From: Sphingopyxis macrogoltabida
GTDB lineage: Bacteria; Pseudomonadota; Alphaproteobacteria; Sphingomonadales; Sphingomonadaceae
NCBI RefSeq assembly: GCF_001307295.1
Contig: NZ_CP012700.1
Coordinates: 2,483,001 to 2,547,000, forward strand
Direction of reading: 5' to 3'
DNA: 64,000 nt
Below, piece by piece: positions 19,292-28,817 of this stretch (position 1 is its first letter; the number at the start of each line of letters is the position of its first letter). A program made the position numbers and the translations under genes. Under the pieces are notes generated by a model that worked only from the letters and a program-made list of their open reading frames with translations, made no database searches and was not told where the DNA came from.

Positions 19292-20234
19292 GGCGCGCGT
19301 CGCCGTCCTGATCTCGGGCGCCGGGACCAATATGGCGGCGCTGCTCTATGCTGCGAAAGCCGACGACTGCCCGTACGAGATCGTGCTGGTCGCTGCGAAC
19401 GATCCCGAAGCGCCGGGACTGAAGATTGCCGAGGCCGAAGGCATTACGACCTGGGGCCTCTCTCACAAGGGCATGGACCGCGATGCGTTCGACGCGCTCG
19501 TCGACGCGCAATTGCACGAAGCACGCGCCGAATATGTCGCGCTCGCGGGCTATATGCGCATTCTCAGCGATGCCTTCGTCGAAAACTGGCAAGGCCGGAT
19601 GCTCAATATCCACCCCAGCCTGCTACCGAAATACAAGGGGCTGAACACGCACCGCCAAGCCATTGATGCGGGTGACAGCCACGGCGGGTGCAGCATCCAT
19701 GTCGTGACCCCGGCGCTCGACGACGGGCCGGTGCTCGCGCAGACGCCGGTCGCGATCGTCCCCGGCGAAACGGTCGAAAGCCTGACGCAGCGGGTGCAGT
19801 TTGCCGAGCATCAGCTTTATCCCAAAACCCTCGCCGCCTTCGTGACGCGCGAACGGTCGCCCGTCTACTTGCTCGGCCGCGTGCGCGAGCTCGCGATGGC
19901 GCTGCCCGAAGCCGATGAGGTCAGCTCGCACGGCATGCCATGCTTCGGCATCGCGAAGGGCAAGAAATTCGCCTATTTCACCGAGGATCATCACGGCGAC
20001 GGCAAGATCGCGCTGCTCGTCAAGATCAGCGGCGCCGACGAACAGGCGCAACTGATCGAACTTGACGAAGACCGCTATTACCGCCCCGCCTATTTCGGCG
20101 ACGGCTGGGTCGGCATCCGTCTCGACCTTGGCGAAACCGACTGGGACGCGATCGGCGAATGGCTCCGCAAGAGCTGGCTCGCGGTGGCGCCGAAAAAGCT
20201 CGCTGGGCTGATGGGCATCGCCGAGGAATTCTGA
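19284..20234 (+). CDS. purN: GAR transformylase PurN fused to an MmcQ/YjbR-like domain
   Basis: Residues 1 to about 195 are a complete PurN, which formylates glycinamide ribonucleotide using 10-formyl-THF. The domain has [11 protein letters not shown] at 11-21, the catalytic pair N108/H110 in [12 protein letters not shown], and D146 in ALDDGPV, near the E. coli positions N106, H108 and D144. Residues about 200-316 are not part of normal PurN (about 210 aa). They resemble MmcQ/YjbR-family proteins: [26 protein letters not shown], then a basic [17 protein letters not shown] and a final [14 protein letters not shown] helix. No stop codon or frame break separates the halves. The role of the extra domain is unknown. 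It overlaps purM by eight bases. Confidence 0.88.
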   Translation: MPKARVAVLISGAGTNMAALLYAAKADDCPYEIVLVAANDPEAPGLKIAEAEGITTWGLSHKGMDRDAFDALVDAQLHEARAEYVALAGYMRILSDAFVENWQGRMLNIHPSLLPKYKGLNTHRQAIDAGDSHGGCSIHVVTPALDDGPVLAQTPVAIVPGETVESLTQRVQFAEHQLYPKTLAAFVTRERSPVYLLGRVRELAMALPEADEVSSHGMPCFGIAKGKKFAYFTEDHHGDGKIALLVKISGADEQAQLIELDEDRYYRPAYFGDGWVGIRLDLGETDWDAIGEWLRKSWLAVAPKKLAGLMGIAEEF

Positions 20235-20287
20235 CCGGCCGCAAATTGGCGCTGGCCTTTTTCCTGAAAGCCGGTTGAACTGCCGCG

Positions 20288-21733
20288 ATGGCATTCGACG
20301 CCGCCCTTATCCTGTCGCTGCTGTTCCTCGCGGTTCATATTGTCGTGATCGGGCGCATCATCCTGCGGCCCCAGCGCGAGCCTGCGTCGCGGATCGCCTG
20401 GCTGATCGCGGCGATCATGGTGCCCGTCGTCGGGGTGATCGCCTATATGCTGCTCGGCGAGGCTCGGATCAGCGCGAAGCGCCGCGCCCGTTATCGCGCG
20501 ATCGAGGCCCACCTCCCGCACCCGGCGCAGAATGAAACAATCCGCCGCGCCCTCGCAAAGACACCTTATGCAGCGCCCTTCGCGCTCGCCGAGACCGCCA
20601 ATGCGCTGCCGCCGACGCGCGGCAACCGGGCGCGCCTGTCGGCTGACAGCAACAGCGCGATCCGCGAGATGGTCGAGGATATCGACGCGGCGACCTCGAC
20701 CGTCCATCTCTGCTTCTACATCTGGCTCGCCGACAACAACGGTTTCCGGATCAAGAACGCGCTGGTTCGCGCCGCGCGGCGCGGGGTCAAGGTGCGCGTG
20801 CTGGCCGACGCGCTCGGGTCGCGCGGCTTCATCCGCTCGGCCTATTGGATCGAGCTCGAAAATGCCGGGGTCGACGCGCGGATTGCGCTGCCGATCGGTG
20901 GTTTGATCTGGACGCTGATCCGCGGCCGCTTCGACCTGCGCAACCACCGCAAGCAGCTGATCATCGACAACCGCATCGCCTGGTGCGGCAGCCAGAACCT
21001 TGCCGACCCCGAATTCCGGGTAAAATCGCGCTATGCGCCGTGGGTCGACCTGATGACACGCTGGGAAGGCCCGGTGGTGCAGGACTGCCAGTTCATCTTC
21101 GCTGCCGACTGGGAGTCGGAACATGGTGACGATATCAGCGCCCTGCTCTGCGAAGATGCCGAACAACCGGCCGTCGCCAAGCCGGGCATCGTCGCGCAGG
21201 TCGTCGGCACGGGTCCCAACCTGCCCTATCCTGCGATGACCGCCTGCTTCACCTCGCTGATTCATTCGGCGCGACGCGAACTGGTGATCACGACGCCCTA
21301 CTTCGTCCCCGACGAACAGTTGATCTGCGCGCTGCTCGACGCCGCGCGGCGCGGGGTCAGCACAGTGATGATCCTGCCGCAGCGCAACGACAGCCGCATC
21401 GTCGCCAATGCCAGCCGCAGCTATTATGACGAGATGATCGGCGCGGGTGTCCAGCTATATGAATATCGCCCCGGCCTGCTCCACGCGAAGACAATGGTGG
21501 TCGACGGCGCCGTCGCGCTGATCGGCTCGGCAAACCTCGACCGGCGGAGCTTCGAGCTCAATTTCGAGAATAATATCCTGTTCGCTGACGCCGGTTTCGT
21601 CGCCGAAATTCGCGCGAGGCAGGACGAATATCTGGCCGATTCCGAGCGCGTCACGGCCGAAGATGTCGCACGCGACGGCATGTTGCGGCGGCTGTGGCAA
21701 AACCTGCTGGCGACGCTCAGCCCGCTTCTTTGA
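20288..21733 (+). CDS. cls: Cardiolipin synthase (phospholipase D superfamily)
   Basis: It joins two phosphatidylglycerol molecules to form cardiolipin at the inner membrane. The 481-residue protein has two N-terminal membrane segments (about 5-25 and 36-56) and two PLD catalytic motifs. The first is HRKQLIIDNR with H220/K222 and the second HAKTMVVDG with H399/K401, each followed by the GSQN/GSAN pattern. This layout matches ClsA-type bacterial enzymes. It stands 53 bases after purN and ends 14 bases from the convergent M23 gene. Confidence 0.95.
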   Translation: MAFDAALILSLLFLAVHIVVIGRIILRPQREPASRIAWLIAAIMVPVVGVIAYMLLGEARISAKRRARYRAIEAHLPHPAQNETIRRALAKTPYAAPFALAETANALPPTRGNRARLSADSNSAIREMVEDIDAATSTVHLCFYIWLADNNGFRIKNALVRAARRGVKVRVLADALGSRGFIRSAYWIELENAGVDARIALPIGGLIWTLIRGRFDLRNHRKQLIIDNRIAWCGSQNLADPEFRVKSRYAPWVDLMTRWEGPVVQDCQFIFAADWESEHGDDISALLCEDAEQPAVAKPGIVAQVVGTGPNLPYPAMTACFTSLIHSARRELVITTPYFVPDEQLICALLDAARRGVSTVMILPQRNDSRIVANASRSYYDEMIGAGVQLYEYRPGLLHAKTMVVDGAVALIGSANLDRRSFELNFENNILFADAGFVAEIRARQDEYLADSERVTAEDVARDGMLRRLWQNLLATLSPLL

Positions 21734-21747
21734 AGCAGCGCGAATGA

Positions 21748-22380
21748 TCAAGGACAGGCGGCCGCCATATAATGCGCGTCCTTGCGGACCAGATGATCCG
21801 GAATCGCGCAGAAGCGCGGGATGCGCATCCGCTGCCGGTCGGCGTTGCCATTGAGGAAGCCGCCCTTGTCGATGGGATCGCTCGCCTGCGGCACGGCGAC
21901 TTCGAAATGGACGTGCAACAACATCGCGCAGCCGACGGCGCCTTCGTCCCCAAGATATTGCCCCGCCCGGACGCGGTCGCCGACCTTCAGCGCCGCCTTG
22001 CCGCTTGTCGTCCCGGTCGCCATGTGCCCATAAAGCGTCCATTCGCCGCCCGGATGCGCAAGCCACACGAAATTGTTCCGGCAATCGGCCGCGGCCCGGC
22101 CGCTCTGCTGCTCCGAATAATGGTCCTCGATCGCCATCACTATACCATCGGCCGCCGCCACGACGCGGTGAACCTTCCCTTCGCGCGGCTCGCCGACCAG
22201 ATCGATTGCGCCCACCGGGCGGTGCGTGACAGCGTCGTCAAACACCGAAACCTCCGTGCCGTCGGCGAAGGGAAGCCGGTAGAGCCCTTCGGATTCGGCG
22301 ATCTTCGGCGTATCGGCGGCCGGCCCGTCCGATGCCAGCAGCGCCGCCGCCGCGATGGCGAAAATCGGCTTTCCCAGCAT
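21748..22380 (-). CDS. Secreted M23-family peptidase
   Basis: A 210-residue predicted periplasmic protein. It has a hydrophobic N-terminus (about 1-19), an M23 domain with GAIDLVGEPREGKV at 58-70, YGHMATG at 117-123, and the HVHFE zinc motif at 156-160. Four cysteines, including C100 and C151, may form disulfides. The start at 22380 has AAGGAG seven bases upstream; a longer frame exists but runs through the terminator after ndk. Peptidoglycan peptide cleavage, or activation of another hydrolase, is the family role; the target here is not known. Confidence 0.82.
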   Translation of the reverse strand: MLGKPIFAIAAAALLASDGPAADTPKIAESEGLYRLPFADGTEVSVFDDAVTHRPVGAIDLVGEPREGKVHRVVAAADGIVMAIEDHYSEQQSGRAAADCRNNFVWLAHPGGEWTLYGHMATGTTSGKAALKVGDRVRAGQYLGDEGAVGCAMLLHVHFEVAVPQASDPIDKGGFLNGNADRQRMRIPRFCAIPDHLVRKDAHYMAAACP

Positions 22381-22408
22381 GACCTGCTCCTTTTTCGGGT
22401 GTCCAACG

Positions 22409-22440
22409 AAAAAGGCCACCGGAATGATCCGGTGGCCTTT
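22409..22440 (-). terminator. Rho-independent terminator downstream of ndk
   Basis: Perfect inverted repeat AAAGGCCACCGG / CCGGTGGCCTTT with a six-base loop. Read on the minus strand it is followed by a run of T residues (from AAAAA at 22409-22413). It lies just after the ndk stop codon and before the M23 gene on the same strand. Confidence 0.88.
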
Positions 22441-22465
22441 GCTTGTCCGGTCGTGCCGGGCCGGC

Positions 22466-22888
22466 TTAGCCGACGATTTCTTCGGGCTTGAAGAAATAGG
22501 CGATCTCGATCGCCGCATTTTCGTCGCTGTCGCTGCCGTGGACGGTGTTCGCCTCGATGCTCTCGGCGAGTTCCTTGCGGATCGTGCCCGGCGCCGCGTC
22601 CTTGGGATTGGTCGCGCCCATGATGTCGCGGTTCGCCTGCATCGCATTCTCGCCCTCGAGGACTTGGACGACGACGGGGCCGCTGATCATGAAATCGACG
22701 AGTTCGCCGAAGAAGGGACGTTCCTTGTGGACCGCGTAAAAGCCTTCGGCCTGCTCGCGGCTCATGTGGATGCGCTTCGACGCGACGACGCGCAGACCGG
22801 CGTCTTCCAGCATCTTGGTGACGGCGCCGGTCAGGTTGCGGCGCGTCGCGTCGGGCTTGATGATCGAAAAGGTGCGGGTGACCGCCAT
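22466..22888 (-). CDS. ndk: Nucleoside diphosphate kinase
   Basis: It balances nucleoside triphosphate pools by moving the gamma phosphate through a phosphohistidine. The 140-residue protein is full length, with [13 protein letters not shown] at the N-terminus, [15 protein letters not shown] in the middle, and the active-site NTVHGSDS at 114-121 with H117. It has its own strong terminator at 22409-22440, so it is probably a single-gene transcript. Confidence 0.98.
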   Translation of the reverse strand: MAVTRTFSIIKPDATRRNLTGAVTKMLEDAGLRVVASKRIHMSREQAEGFYAVHKERPFFGELVDFMISGPVVVQVLEGENAMQANRDIMGATNPKDAAPGTIRKELAESIEANTVHGSDSDENAAIEIAYFFKPEEIVG

Positions 22889-22973
22889 GGGAAAGCTCCT
22901 GCGTTGTTATGATTTGCGATGCGCGCGCCTCTAGCCGCGCTTTTGCGCCGCCGCAAGGACAGAGCGTCGGACG

Positions 22974-23423
22974 CTACGGCCCTTCCGCCCAGCGGCCGTT
23001 TTCGTCCTGCTTCCAGAAATGGATTTCGGCGCCCTCCGTGGCGCTCAATTTGCGCCAAGTTGCGCGCGCGTCGTCGATCCGGCTGTTGTCGAAGAGCAGG
23101 AAAGCCCGGTCGAACCCGAGCGCATCGTCGCGCCATTCGCCGTCGGCAAGCGCAACGTGTCGCGCGCGATTTGCCGGCGAAGGATCGAGGGTTCCCGCGA
23201 TCAGGATCGGCTCGATCTCTTCGTCGGGGGAGCCCGCCGCGCCGTGCGGCAGAAAACTCGCCGGTGCGTGCGTCCACAGCGCTTCGTCGATCGCCTGCCG
23301 CTGGAGTGCCGGGGCCGCGACGACCAGCAACCGGTCGCCTGCGCCCAAAATGCGCGTCGCAATCGCGGGCAGCACCCGCTCGACGGGATCGCGGGTGAGA
23401 CGATAGAAATCGACGCGCGCCAT
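22974..23423 (-). CDS. holC: DNA polymerase III chi subunit
   Basis: Chi links the clamp loader (through psi) to single-stranded-DNA-binding protein at the replication fork. The 149-residue protein matches HolC by its N-terminal VDFYRLTRDPVERVLP, the LLVVAAPALQRQAIDEALW segment, the PILIAG strand and the C-terminal FWKQDENGRW. It sits 18 bases downstream of pepA on the same strand, the classical pepA-holC pairing, so co-transcription is likely. Confidence 0.88.
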   Translation of the reverse strand: MARVDFYRLTRDPVERVLPAIATRILGAGDRLLVVAAPALQRQAIDEALWTHAPASFLPHGAAGSPDEEIEPILIAGTLDPSPANRARHVALADGEWRDDALGFDRAFLLFDNSRIDDARATWRKLSATEGAEIHFWKQDENGRWAEGP

Positions 23424-23441
23424 GATCCCGCCCCGCCGGCC

Positions 23442-24911
23442 TCAGCCTTCGAAATTGGCCGCGATGAAGCGGTCGAGCAAGCGCACGCCATAGCCCGTCG
23501 CGCCCTTGGCATAGACGGGTCCGTCCTTGTCGGCCCATGCCATGCCCGCGATGTCGAGATGCGCCCATGCGACGCCGTCGTTCACGAAACGCTTCAGGAA
23601 CTGCGCCGCGGTGATCGATCCGGCCTCGCGCGGGCCGATATTCTTCATGTCGGCGATCGGGCTGTCGATCAGCTTGTCGTATGCGGCCGACAGCGGGAAG
23701 CGCCACAGCTTGTTGTTCGACGCCTCGCCCGCCGCGAGCAGGTCGGCAGCAAGCTCGTCCTCATTGGCGAACATGCCGGCAAATTCATGGCCGAGCGAGA
23801 TCACCATCGCGCCGGTCAGCGTCGCGAGGTCGACGATCACCTTGGGATCATAGGCTTTTTGCGCCCAGCTGATCGCGTCGCAAAGGACGAGGCGGCCTTC
23901 GGCGTCGGTGTTCAGCACCTCGACCGTCTGGCCCGACATGGTCGTCACGATATCGCCGGGGCGCATCGCATTGCCGTCGGGCATATTCTCGACGAGGCCG
24001 ACGACGCCGACGACATTCGCCTTCGCCTTGCGGCCGGCGATCGCCTTGATCGCGCCCGCGACGGCGCCGGCGCCGCCCATGTCCCACTTCATCATGTCCA
24101 TGCCCGGCCCGGGCTTCAGGCTGATGCCGCCGGTGTCGAAAGTGACGCCCTTGCCGATGAACACCACCGGCGCCTCGCCCGGCTTGCCGCCGTTCCAGCG
24201 CATCGCGAGCAGCCGCGGCGGCCGCGTCGAACCCTGCGCGACGCCAAGCAGCGCGCCCATGCCGAGCGCCTTCATCTGGCGCTCGTCGAGCACCTCGAGT
24301 TCGACCCCGAGGTCGGCGAGATGCTGGCAGCGTTCGACGAAGCTTTCGGGATAGAGGATGTTCGGCGGCTCGGCGACCAGCGTCTGAGTGAGCGCCACAC
24401 CGTCGGCAATCGCCTCATTCTCGGCCCAACGGCCCGTCAAATCGCCGTGAGCAGAAGCAATCGTCACCGATTGGAGGCTGGGCTTCGCCTTGTCGGCAAG
24501 GCGGGTGCGATAGGTGTCGAGACGCCAGTTGCGCAGCCGAGCGCCCATCGCGAAGGCAAGTACATCGTCGGCGTCGCTCTCGCCCGCGCTCGCGAAATCG
24601 ACGTGGACCGCACTGGCACCGCTCGTCTGAAGCCGCGCAATAAGCGCCGCGCCGCCGCGTTCGAGATCGTGGACATCGCCCTCGCCGATCCCGACGAGCA
24701 ACAGACGCAGCACCCGGCCACCGTCGACGGCGGCGGTTTCGGCCACCGAGCCCGCCGCGCCCTCGAAGCGCGCCTGTGCCGCCGCGCCGCCGAGCAATGC
24801 GCCGTGCGGATCGCCGAGCGCCTGGACGAGCGCGGCGAGGCCGCCCTTGCGGACCGGGAAGGCGACGACGTCGGCAGACGCATTGATTTGCGCGACAAAC
24901 TGAATGTCCAT
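23442..24911 (-). CDS. pepA: Leucyl aminopeptidase (cytosol aminopeptidase, M17)
   Basis: A di-metal aminopeptidase that removes N-terminal residues from peptides and aids peptide recycling. The 489-residue protein has an N-terminal macro-like domain and a C-terminal M17 catalytic domain. The latter carries FIGKGVTFDTGGISLKP (Lys and Asp metal ligands), MKWDMGGAGAV and the signature NTDAEGRLVLCDA. Size and layout are standard for the hexameric enzyme. Some PepA proteins also bind DNA, which the sequence does not reveal. It is divergent from lptD across a 130-base gap. Confidence 0.95.
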   Translation of the reverse strand: MDIQFVAQINASADVVAFPVRKGGLAALVQALGDPHGALLGGAAAQARFEGAAGSVAETAAVDGGRVLRLLLVGIGEGDVHDLERGGAALIARLQTSGASAVHVDFASAGESDADDVLAFAMGARLRNWRLDTYRTRLADKAKPSLQSVTIASAHGDLTGRWAENEAIADGVALTQTLVAEPPNILYPESFVERCQHLADLGVELEVLDERQMKALGMGALLGVAQGSTRPPRLLAMRWNGGKPGEAPVVFIGKGVTFDTGGISLKPGPGMDMMKWDMGGAGAVAGAIKAIAGRKAKANVVGVVGLVENMPDGNAMRPGDIVTTMSGQTVEVLNTDAEGRLVLCDAISWAQKAYDPKVIVDLATLTGAMVISLGHEFAGMFANEDELAADLLAAGEASNNKLWRFPLSAAYDKLIDSPIADMKNIGPREAGSITAAQFLKRFVNDGVAWAHLDIAGMAWADKDGPVYAKGATGYGVRLLDRFIAANFEG

Positions 24912-25041
24912 GCGATGACTTTCTTATGTGATGATTGATTGCAACGTGGCGGACCGATAGGGGTTTCGCCTGCGAGTTGCAAAATAAAGCAGCCGGTCCG
25001 GTCCGGGTGGACTTTCTAAGGGTATGGGACAAAGTGACTAA

Positions 25042-27342
25042 ATGACCTTGGCTTTGTTCCATGGAAAATCGGCCCTGCGGCCCTTGTGGCTCGCAACGGC
25101 AAGCCTGTGCGCGCTGCTCGCGTCGCCCGCGCTGGCGCAGGAGCCCAGCGAATCGTCGCCCCCCGCGGCCCCCGGAACGCCCGACCTGCAAACCCCCGAT
25201 GTCGCTCCGGTCGTCACCGATGCGCCCGATTCTGCCGCCGAGGACCAGATCGGCTTTGCCGCCGACAATCTGAATTACGACAGCGACACCGACGTCGTGG
25301 TGGCAGAGGGCAATGTCGCGATGAACCGCGACACCATTTCGATGCGCGCCGACAAGGTCACGTGGAACCGCAAAACCGGTCAGGTCTTCGCCGAAGGCAA
25401 TGTCGCGATCAAGAACCCCGAAGGCGATACCGCCTATGGCGACAAGATCGAGCTGACCGACTCGCTGCGCGACGGCGTGGTCGAGAATATGCTCGTCGTG
25501 CTCGACAATGGATCGCGGCTCGCCGCGGTTCGCGGGACGCGCTTCGACAATGGCAATATCGAGCTCGAAAACGCCGCTTACACCCCCTGCCCGGTCGAGG
25601 ATAACGAGGGCTGCCCGAAGAATCCGAGCTGGCAGGTCCGCGCCGTCAAGGTGCTGTACGACAAGGCCAAGAACAAGGTCCGCTACAAGGGCGCGCGGAT
25701 CGAGATTTTCGGACTGCCGCTGATCCCGCTGCCGGGGCTCAGCCACCCGCTCAACAACGAACCGAGCAGCGGCATCCTCGTTCCCGAAATCCGCCTCGAC
25801 CGGTCGAACGGCTTCGAGATTGCGGTGCCCTATTATCTGCGCATCGCTCCCGATCGCGACCTGACGATCACCCCGCACATCTACACCGGTGCGGCACCGA
25901 TGATCGAGGGCGAGGCCCGCGCGCTGACCGACATCGGATCGTTCCGGATCAACGGCTATGCGACCTATGGGTCGCTCGTCCCGCTGACCGGCGAGGATCC
26001 GAACCGCCGCAAGCGCTTTCGCGGTTATCTGGAAAGCGCCGGCAAGTTCCAGTTCGACCCCCGCTGGAGCCTGACCTATTCGGGCCGCATCGCGACCGAT
26101 CGCACGTTCATGCGCCGTTACGACATCAGCCGCGACGACCGGCTGCGCTCGACGTTCGAGGTCGAACGCATCGGCAACCAGAGTTATCTGTCGATCGCCG
26201 GCTGGGCGACCCAGACGCTCCGCCGCAACGATGTGCAGGGGCAACAGCCGATCGCACTGCCGGTGATCGACTATCGCCAGCGGTTCGACGATCCGCTGTT
26301 CGGCGGCCAGTTCGAATTGCAGCTCAACACGCTGGCGATTGCGCGGACCGCGGGTCAGGACACGCAGCGCGCCTTTGCCGGCGCGCGCTGGGATTTGCGG
26401 CGACTGACCGGCATGGGTCAGGAAGTCACGCTGACCGCGCTGGTTCGCGGCGATGTGTATCACAGCGACGAGAATCTGCTGACCGGTATCCCCGGCTATC
26501 GTGGCAAATCGGGCTGGCAGGCGCGCGGCATTGCAGCGGTCGCCGCCGATATGCGCTGGCCCTTCGTCGGCGAATTCCTGGGCGGCACCCAAACGCTGAC
26601 CCCGCGCATCCAGTTCGTCGCGACCCCGCCGATCGAAAATATCGACATCCCGAACGAGGATTCGCGTGCCTTCGACCTCGAAGACAGCAATTTGTTCGCG
26701 ATCAACCGCTTCAACGGCTACGACCGGTTCGAGGACGGCGCGCGCGTCACCTATGGCCTCGAGTGGAATTTCAGCCGCCCGGGCTTCAACATCAACAGCA
26801 TCGTCGGCCAAAGCTATCGCCTGTCGAACAAGCCCACCCTGTTTCCCGACGGCACCGGGCTGACCGACCGCACCTCGGATATCGTCGGGCGGACGACGGT
26901 CGCCTACAAGGACTTCCTGCGCTTCACCCACCGCTACCGGCTCGACAAGGACAGCCTGGCGATCCGCCGGAACGAGCTCGACGCGACGATCGGCAGCCAG
27001 TCGACCTACGCCGTGCTCGGCTATTCGCGGCTCAATCGCGACATCCTGCTGCTCGGCGAAGATTTGCAGGATCGGGAAGAGGCCCGCGTCGGCGGCCGTG
27101 TCGCAGTGGCGCGGAACTGGTCGATCTTCGGCTCGGCAATCGTCGACCTGACCGACCAGAAGGACGATCCATTGAGCGTCGCCGACGGGTTCGATCCGAT
27201 TCGCCACCGGCTGGGGATCGCGTATGACGACGAATGCCTGTCGATCGCGCTGACCTGGCGGCGCGACTATATCGATACCGGCGACGCGCGGCGCGGCAAC
27301 AGCTTTTCCTTCCGCATCGCCTTCCGTAACCTTGGTTTCTGA
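25042..27342 (+). CDS. lptD: LPS-assembly protein LptD
   Basis: An outer-membrane beta-barrel that, with LptE, inserts lipopolysaccharide into the outer leaflet. The 766-residue precursor has a signal peptide (about 1-33, ending ALAQ) and a Pro-rich linker. An OstA/LptA-like beta-jellyroll begins near FAADNLNYDSDTDVVVAEGN (about 72-200). The long remainder is an LptD barrel ending in the aromatic C-terminal GF (FRIAFRNLGF). Cysteines around 183-194 (CPVEDNEGC) and near the C-terminus (CLSIALTW) could form the inter-domain disulfides. It heads the lptD-surA-pdxA-rsmA block. Confidence 0.95.
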   Translation: MTLALFHGKSALRPLWLATASLCALLASPALAQEPSESSPPAAPGTPDLQTPDVAPVVTDAPDSAAEDQIGFAADNLNYDSDTDVVVAEGNVAMNRDTISMRADKVTWNRKTGQVFAEGNVAIKNPEGDTAYGDKIELTDSLRDGVVENMLVVLDNGSRLAAVRGTRFDNGNIELENAAYTPCPVEDNEGCPKNPSWQVRAVKVLYDKAKNKVRYKGARIEIFGLPLIPLPGLSHPLNNEPSSGILVPEIRLDRSNGFEIAVPYYLRIAPDRDLTITPHIYTGAAPMIEGEARALTDIGSFRINGYATYGSLVPLTGEDPNRRKRFRGYLESAGKFQFDPRWSLTYSGRIATDRTFMRRYDISRDDRLRSTFEVERIGNQSYLSIAGWATQTLRRNDVQGQQPIALPVIDYRQRFDDPLFGGQFELQLNTLAIARTAGQDTQRAFAGARWDLRRLTGMGQEVTLTALVRGDVYHSDENLLTGIPGYRGKSGWQARGIAAVAADMRWPFVGEFLGGTQTLTPRIQFVATPPIENIDIPNEDSRAFDLEDSNLFAINRFNGYDRFEDGARVTYGLEWNFSRPGFNINSIVGQSYRLSNKPTLFPDGTGLTDRTSDIVGRTTVAYKDFLRFTHRYRLDKDSLAIRRNELDATIGSQSTYAVLGYSRLNRDILLLGEDLQDREEARVGGRVAVARNWSIFGSAIVDLTDQKDDPLSVADGFDPIRHRLGIAYDDECLSIALTWRRDYIDTGDARRGNSFSFRIAFRNLGF

Positions 27343-27476
27343 TCTCCGATCCGCTCAGCCTGCGTTCAGTGTCGCCGGGCTATCACGTCGACAACAGGTC
27401 CGGATGGCGGATTGCGCTGGACCATCGGGCGTGTCCGCTGATACGGAGCATGCCTCATTTCTCGAATAGGGTAGCA

Positions 27477-28817
27477 ATGACCAGATTTTCGACCATGATC
27501 GGCCTGATTGCCGCAACGGCCGTGGGTGTGACACCAGTGGTGGCACAGACCGTTGCCGATCAGGAGGTTCCGACCACCAGCCTGAACATTCCGGGCAACG
27601 TCCAGATTTTCGGAGATGCCAAGCCCAATGTCTATCGTCCGTCGGCGACGGTGAACGGCGAGATTATCACCTCGACCGATATCGAACAGCGCATGGCGCT
27701 GATCCGCATCGCGAACAACAATCTGGAATTGCCGCCCGAAGAATTGCAGCGGCTGCGTCAGCAGGTTTTCAGCAACCTGATCGACGAAAAGCTCCAGATT
27801 CAGGAAGCCAAGGCGGCCGAGATCACGATCGACGAGAACCTGGTCAACGAACAGTTCGCGCGGCTTGCGACGCGTTTCAAGCAGACGCCCGACCAGTTCT
27901 CGCAATATCTCGCTTCGAAGGGCTCGTCGGCGGGGGCGGTGAAGCAGCAGATCCGCGGCGAGTTCGCGTGGGACCGCCTGCTGTCGCGTAACATCCAGTC
28001 GACGACCAACGTGTCGACCGAAGAGGTGGAATCGGTCGTCAAGCGGATGAACGAAGCCAAGGGCCAGGACGAATTCCACCTCGGCGAAATCTACCTGTCG
28101 GCAACCCCGGAAAATGCCGCGGCGGTGGCTGAAAACGCCGGAAAGATCATTCAGGCGTTGCAGGCGGGCGGCAGTTTCGCCGCCTATGCGCGCCAGTTTT
28201 CCGAGGCCTCGACGGCCGTCGTCGGCGGCGACCTCGGCTGGGTGAAGGCTGGCCAGCTTCCGCAATCGATGTCGGAAGCGGCCGCGCAGATGCAGCCCGG
28301 CCAGCTCGTCGGCCCGATCGAGGTGCCCGGCGGCCTCTCGATCATGCTGATGATCGACCGGCGCCAGGTCCTGACCGCCGATCCGCGCGACGCGGTGCTC
28401 AGCCTGAAGCAATTGTCGCTGGAATTCGCGCCCGGCACGACGCAGGCCCGCGCGACCGAACTCGCCGGCCAGTTCGCCGAAGCGACGCGCGCCATCGCCG
28501 GCTGCGGCGCCGCCGACGAGGTGGCGCAGCGTCTGGGCGCCACCGTGGTGTCGCGCGACAATATCGAGATGCGTTCGCTCCCGGGTCCGTTGCAGCAGAC
28601 GCTGGCGACGTTGCAGATCGGTCAGACCACCCAGCCCTTCGGCGCCCCCGACGAGGGGATCAGCGTCTTGGTGCTCTGCGGTCGCGACATGCCGCAGACC
28701 GCGACCGCACCCGATGTCCAGCAGATCGAGAACCGGCTGCTCGAAGAAAAGGTCAACAAGCGGGCGCAGCGTTATCTTCGCGACCTGCGCCGGGACGCTG
28801 TGATCGAATATAGCTGA
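27477..28817 (+). CDS. surA: Periplasmic chaperone / peptidyl-prolyl isomerase SurA
   Basis: It escorts outer-membrane proteins, LptD among them, across the periplasm. The 446-residue precursor has a signal peptide (about 1-23), a SurA N-terminal helical domain (about 56-170) and one parvulin PPIase domain (about 199-297, with FHLGEIYLSATPE and GGDLGWVKAGQLPQSM). A C-terminal helix closes back on the N-domain. The ATG at 27477 is chosen because the signal peptide starts there; the frame is open further upstream without similarity. Its stop codon overlaps the pdxA ATG (TGATG). Confidence 0.93.
   Translation: MTRFSTMIGLIAATAVGVTPVVAQTVADQEVPTTSLNIPGNVQIFGDAKPNVYRPSATVNGEIITSTDIEQRMALIRIANNNLELPPEELQRLRQQVFSNLIDEKLQIQEAKAAEITIDENLVNEQFARLATRFKQTPDQFSQYLASKGSSAGAVKQQIRGEFAWDRLLSRNIQSTTNVSTEEVESVVKRMNEAKGQDEFHLGEIYLSATPENAAAVAENAGKIIQALQAGGSFAAYARQFSEASTAVVGGDLGWVKAGQLPQSMSEAAAQMQPGQLVGPIEVPGGLSIMLMIDRRQVLTADPRDAVLSLKQLSLEFAPGTTQARATELAGQFAEATRAIAGCGAADEVAQRLGATVVSRDNIEMRSLPGPLQQTLATLQIGQTTQPFGAPDEGISVLVLCGRDMPQTATAPDVQQIENRLLEEKVNKRAQRYLRDLRRDAVIEYS

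Noticed and set aside
20235..20287. Possible terminator after purN (GGCC...GGCCTTTTT)
   Set aside because: The stem is only four pairs with a long loop, too weak to support.
24415..27207. A 930-codon open frame antisense to lptD
   Set aside because: It has shadow-like composition and is opposite a complete lptD.
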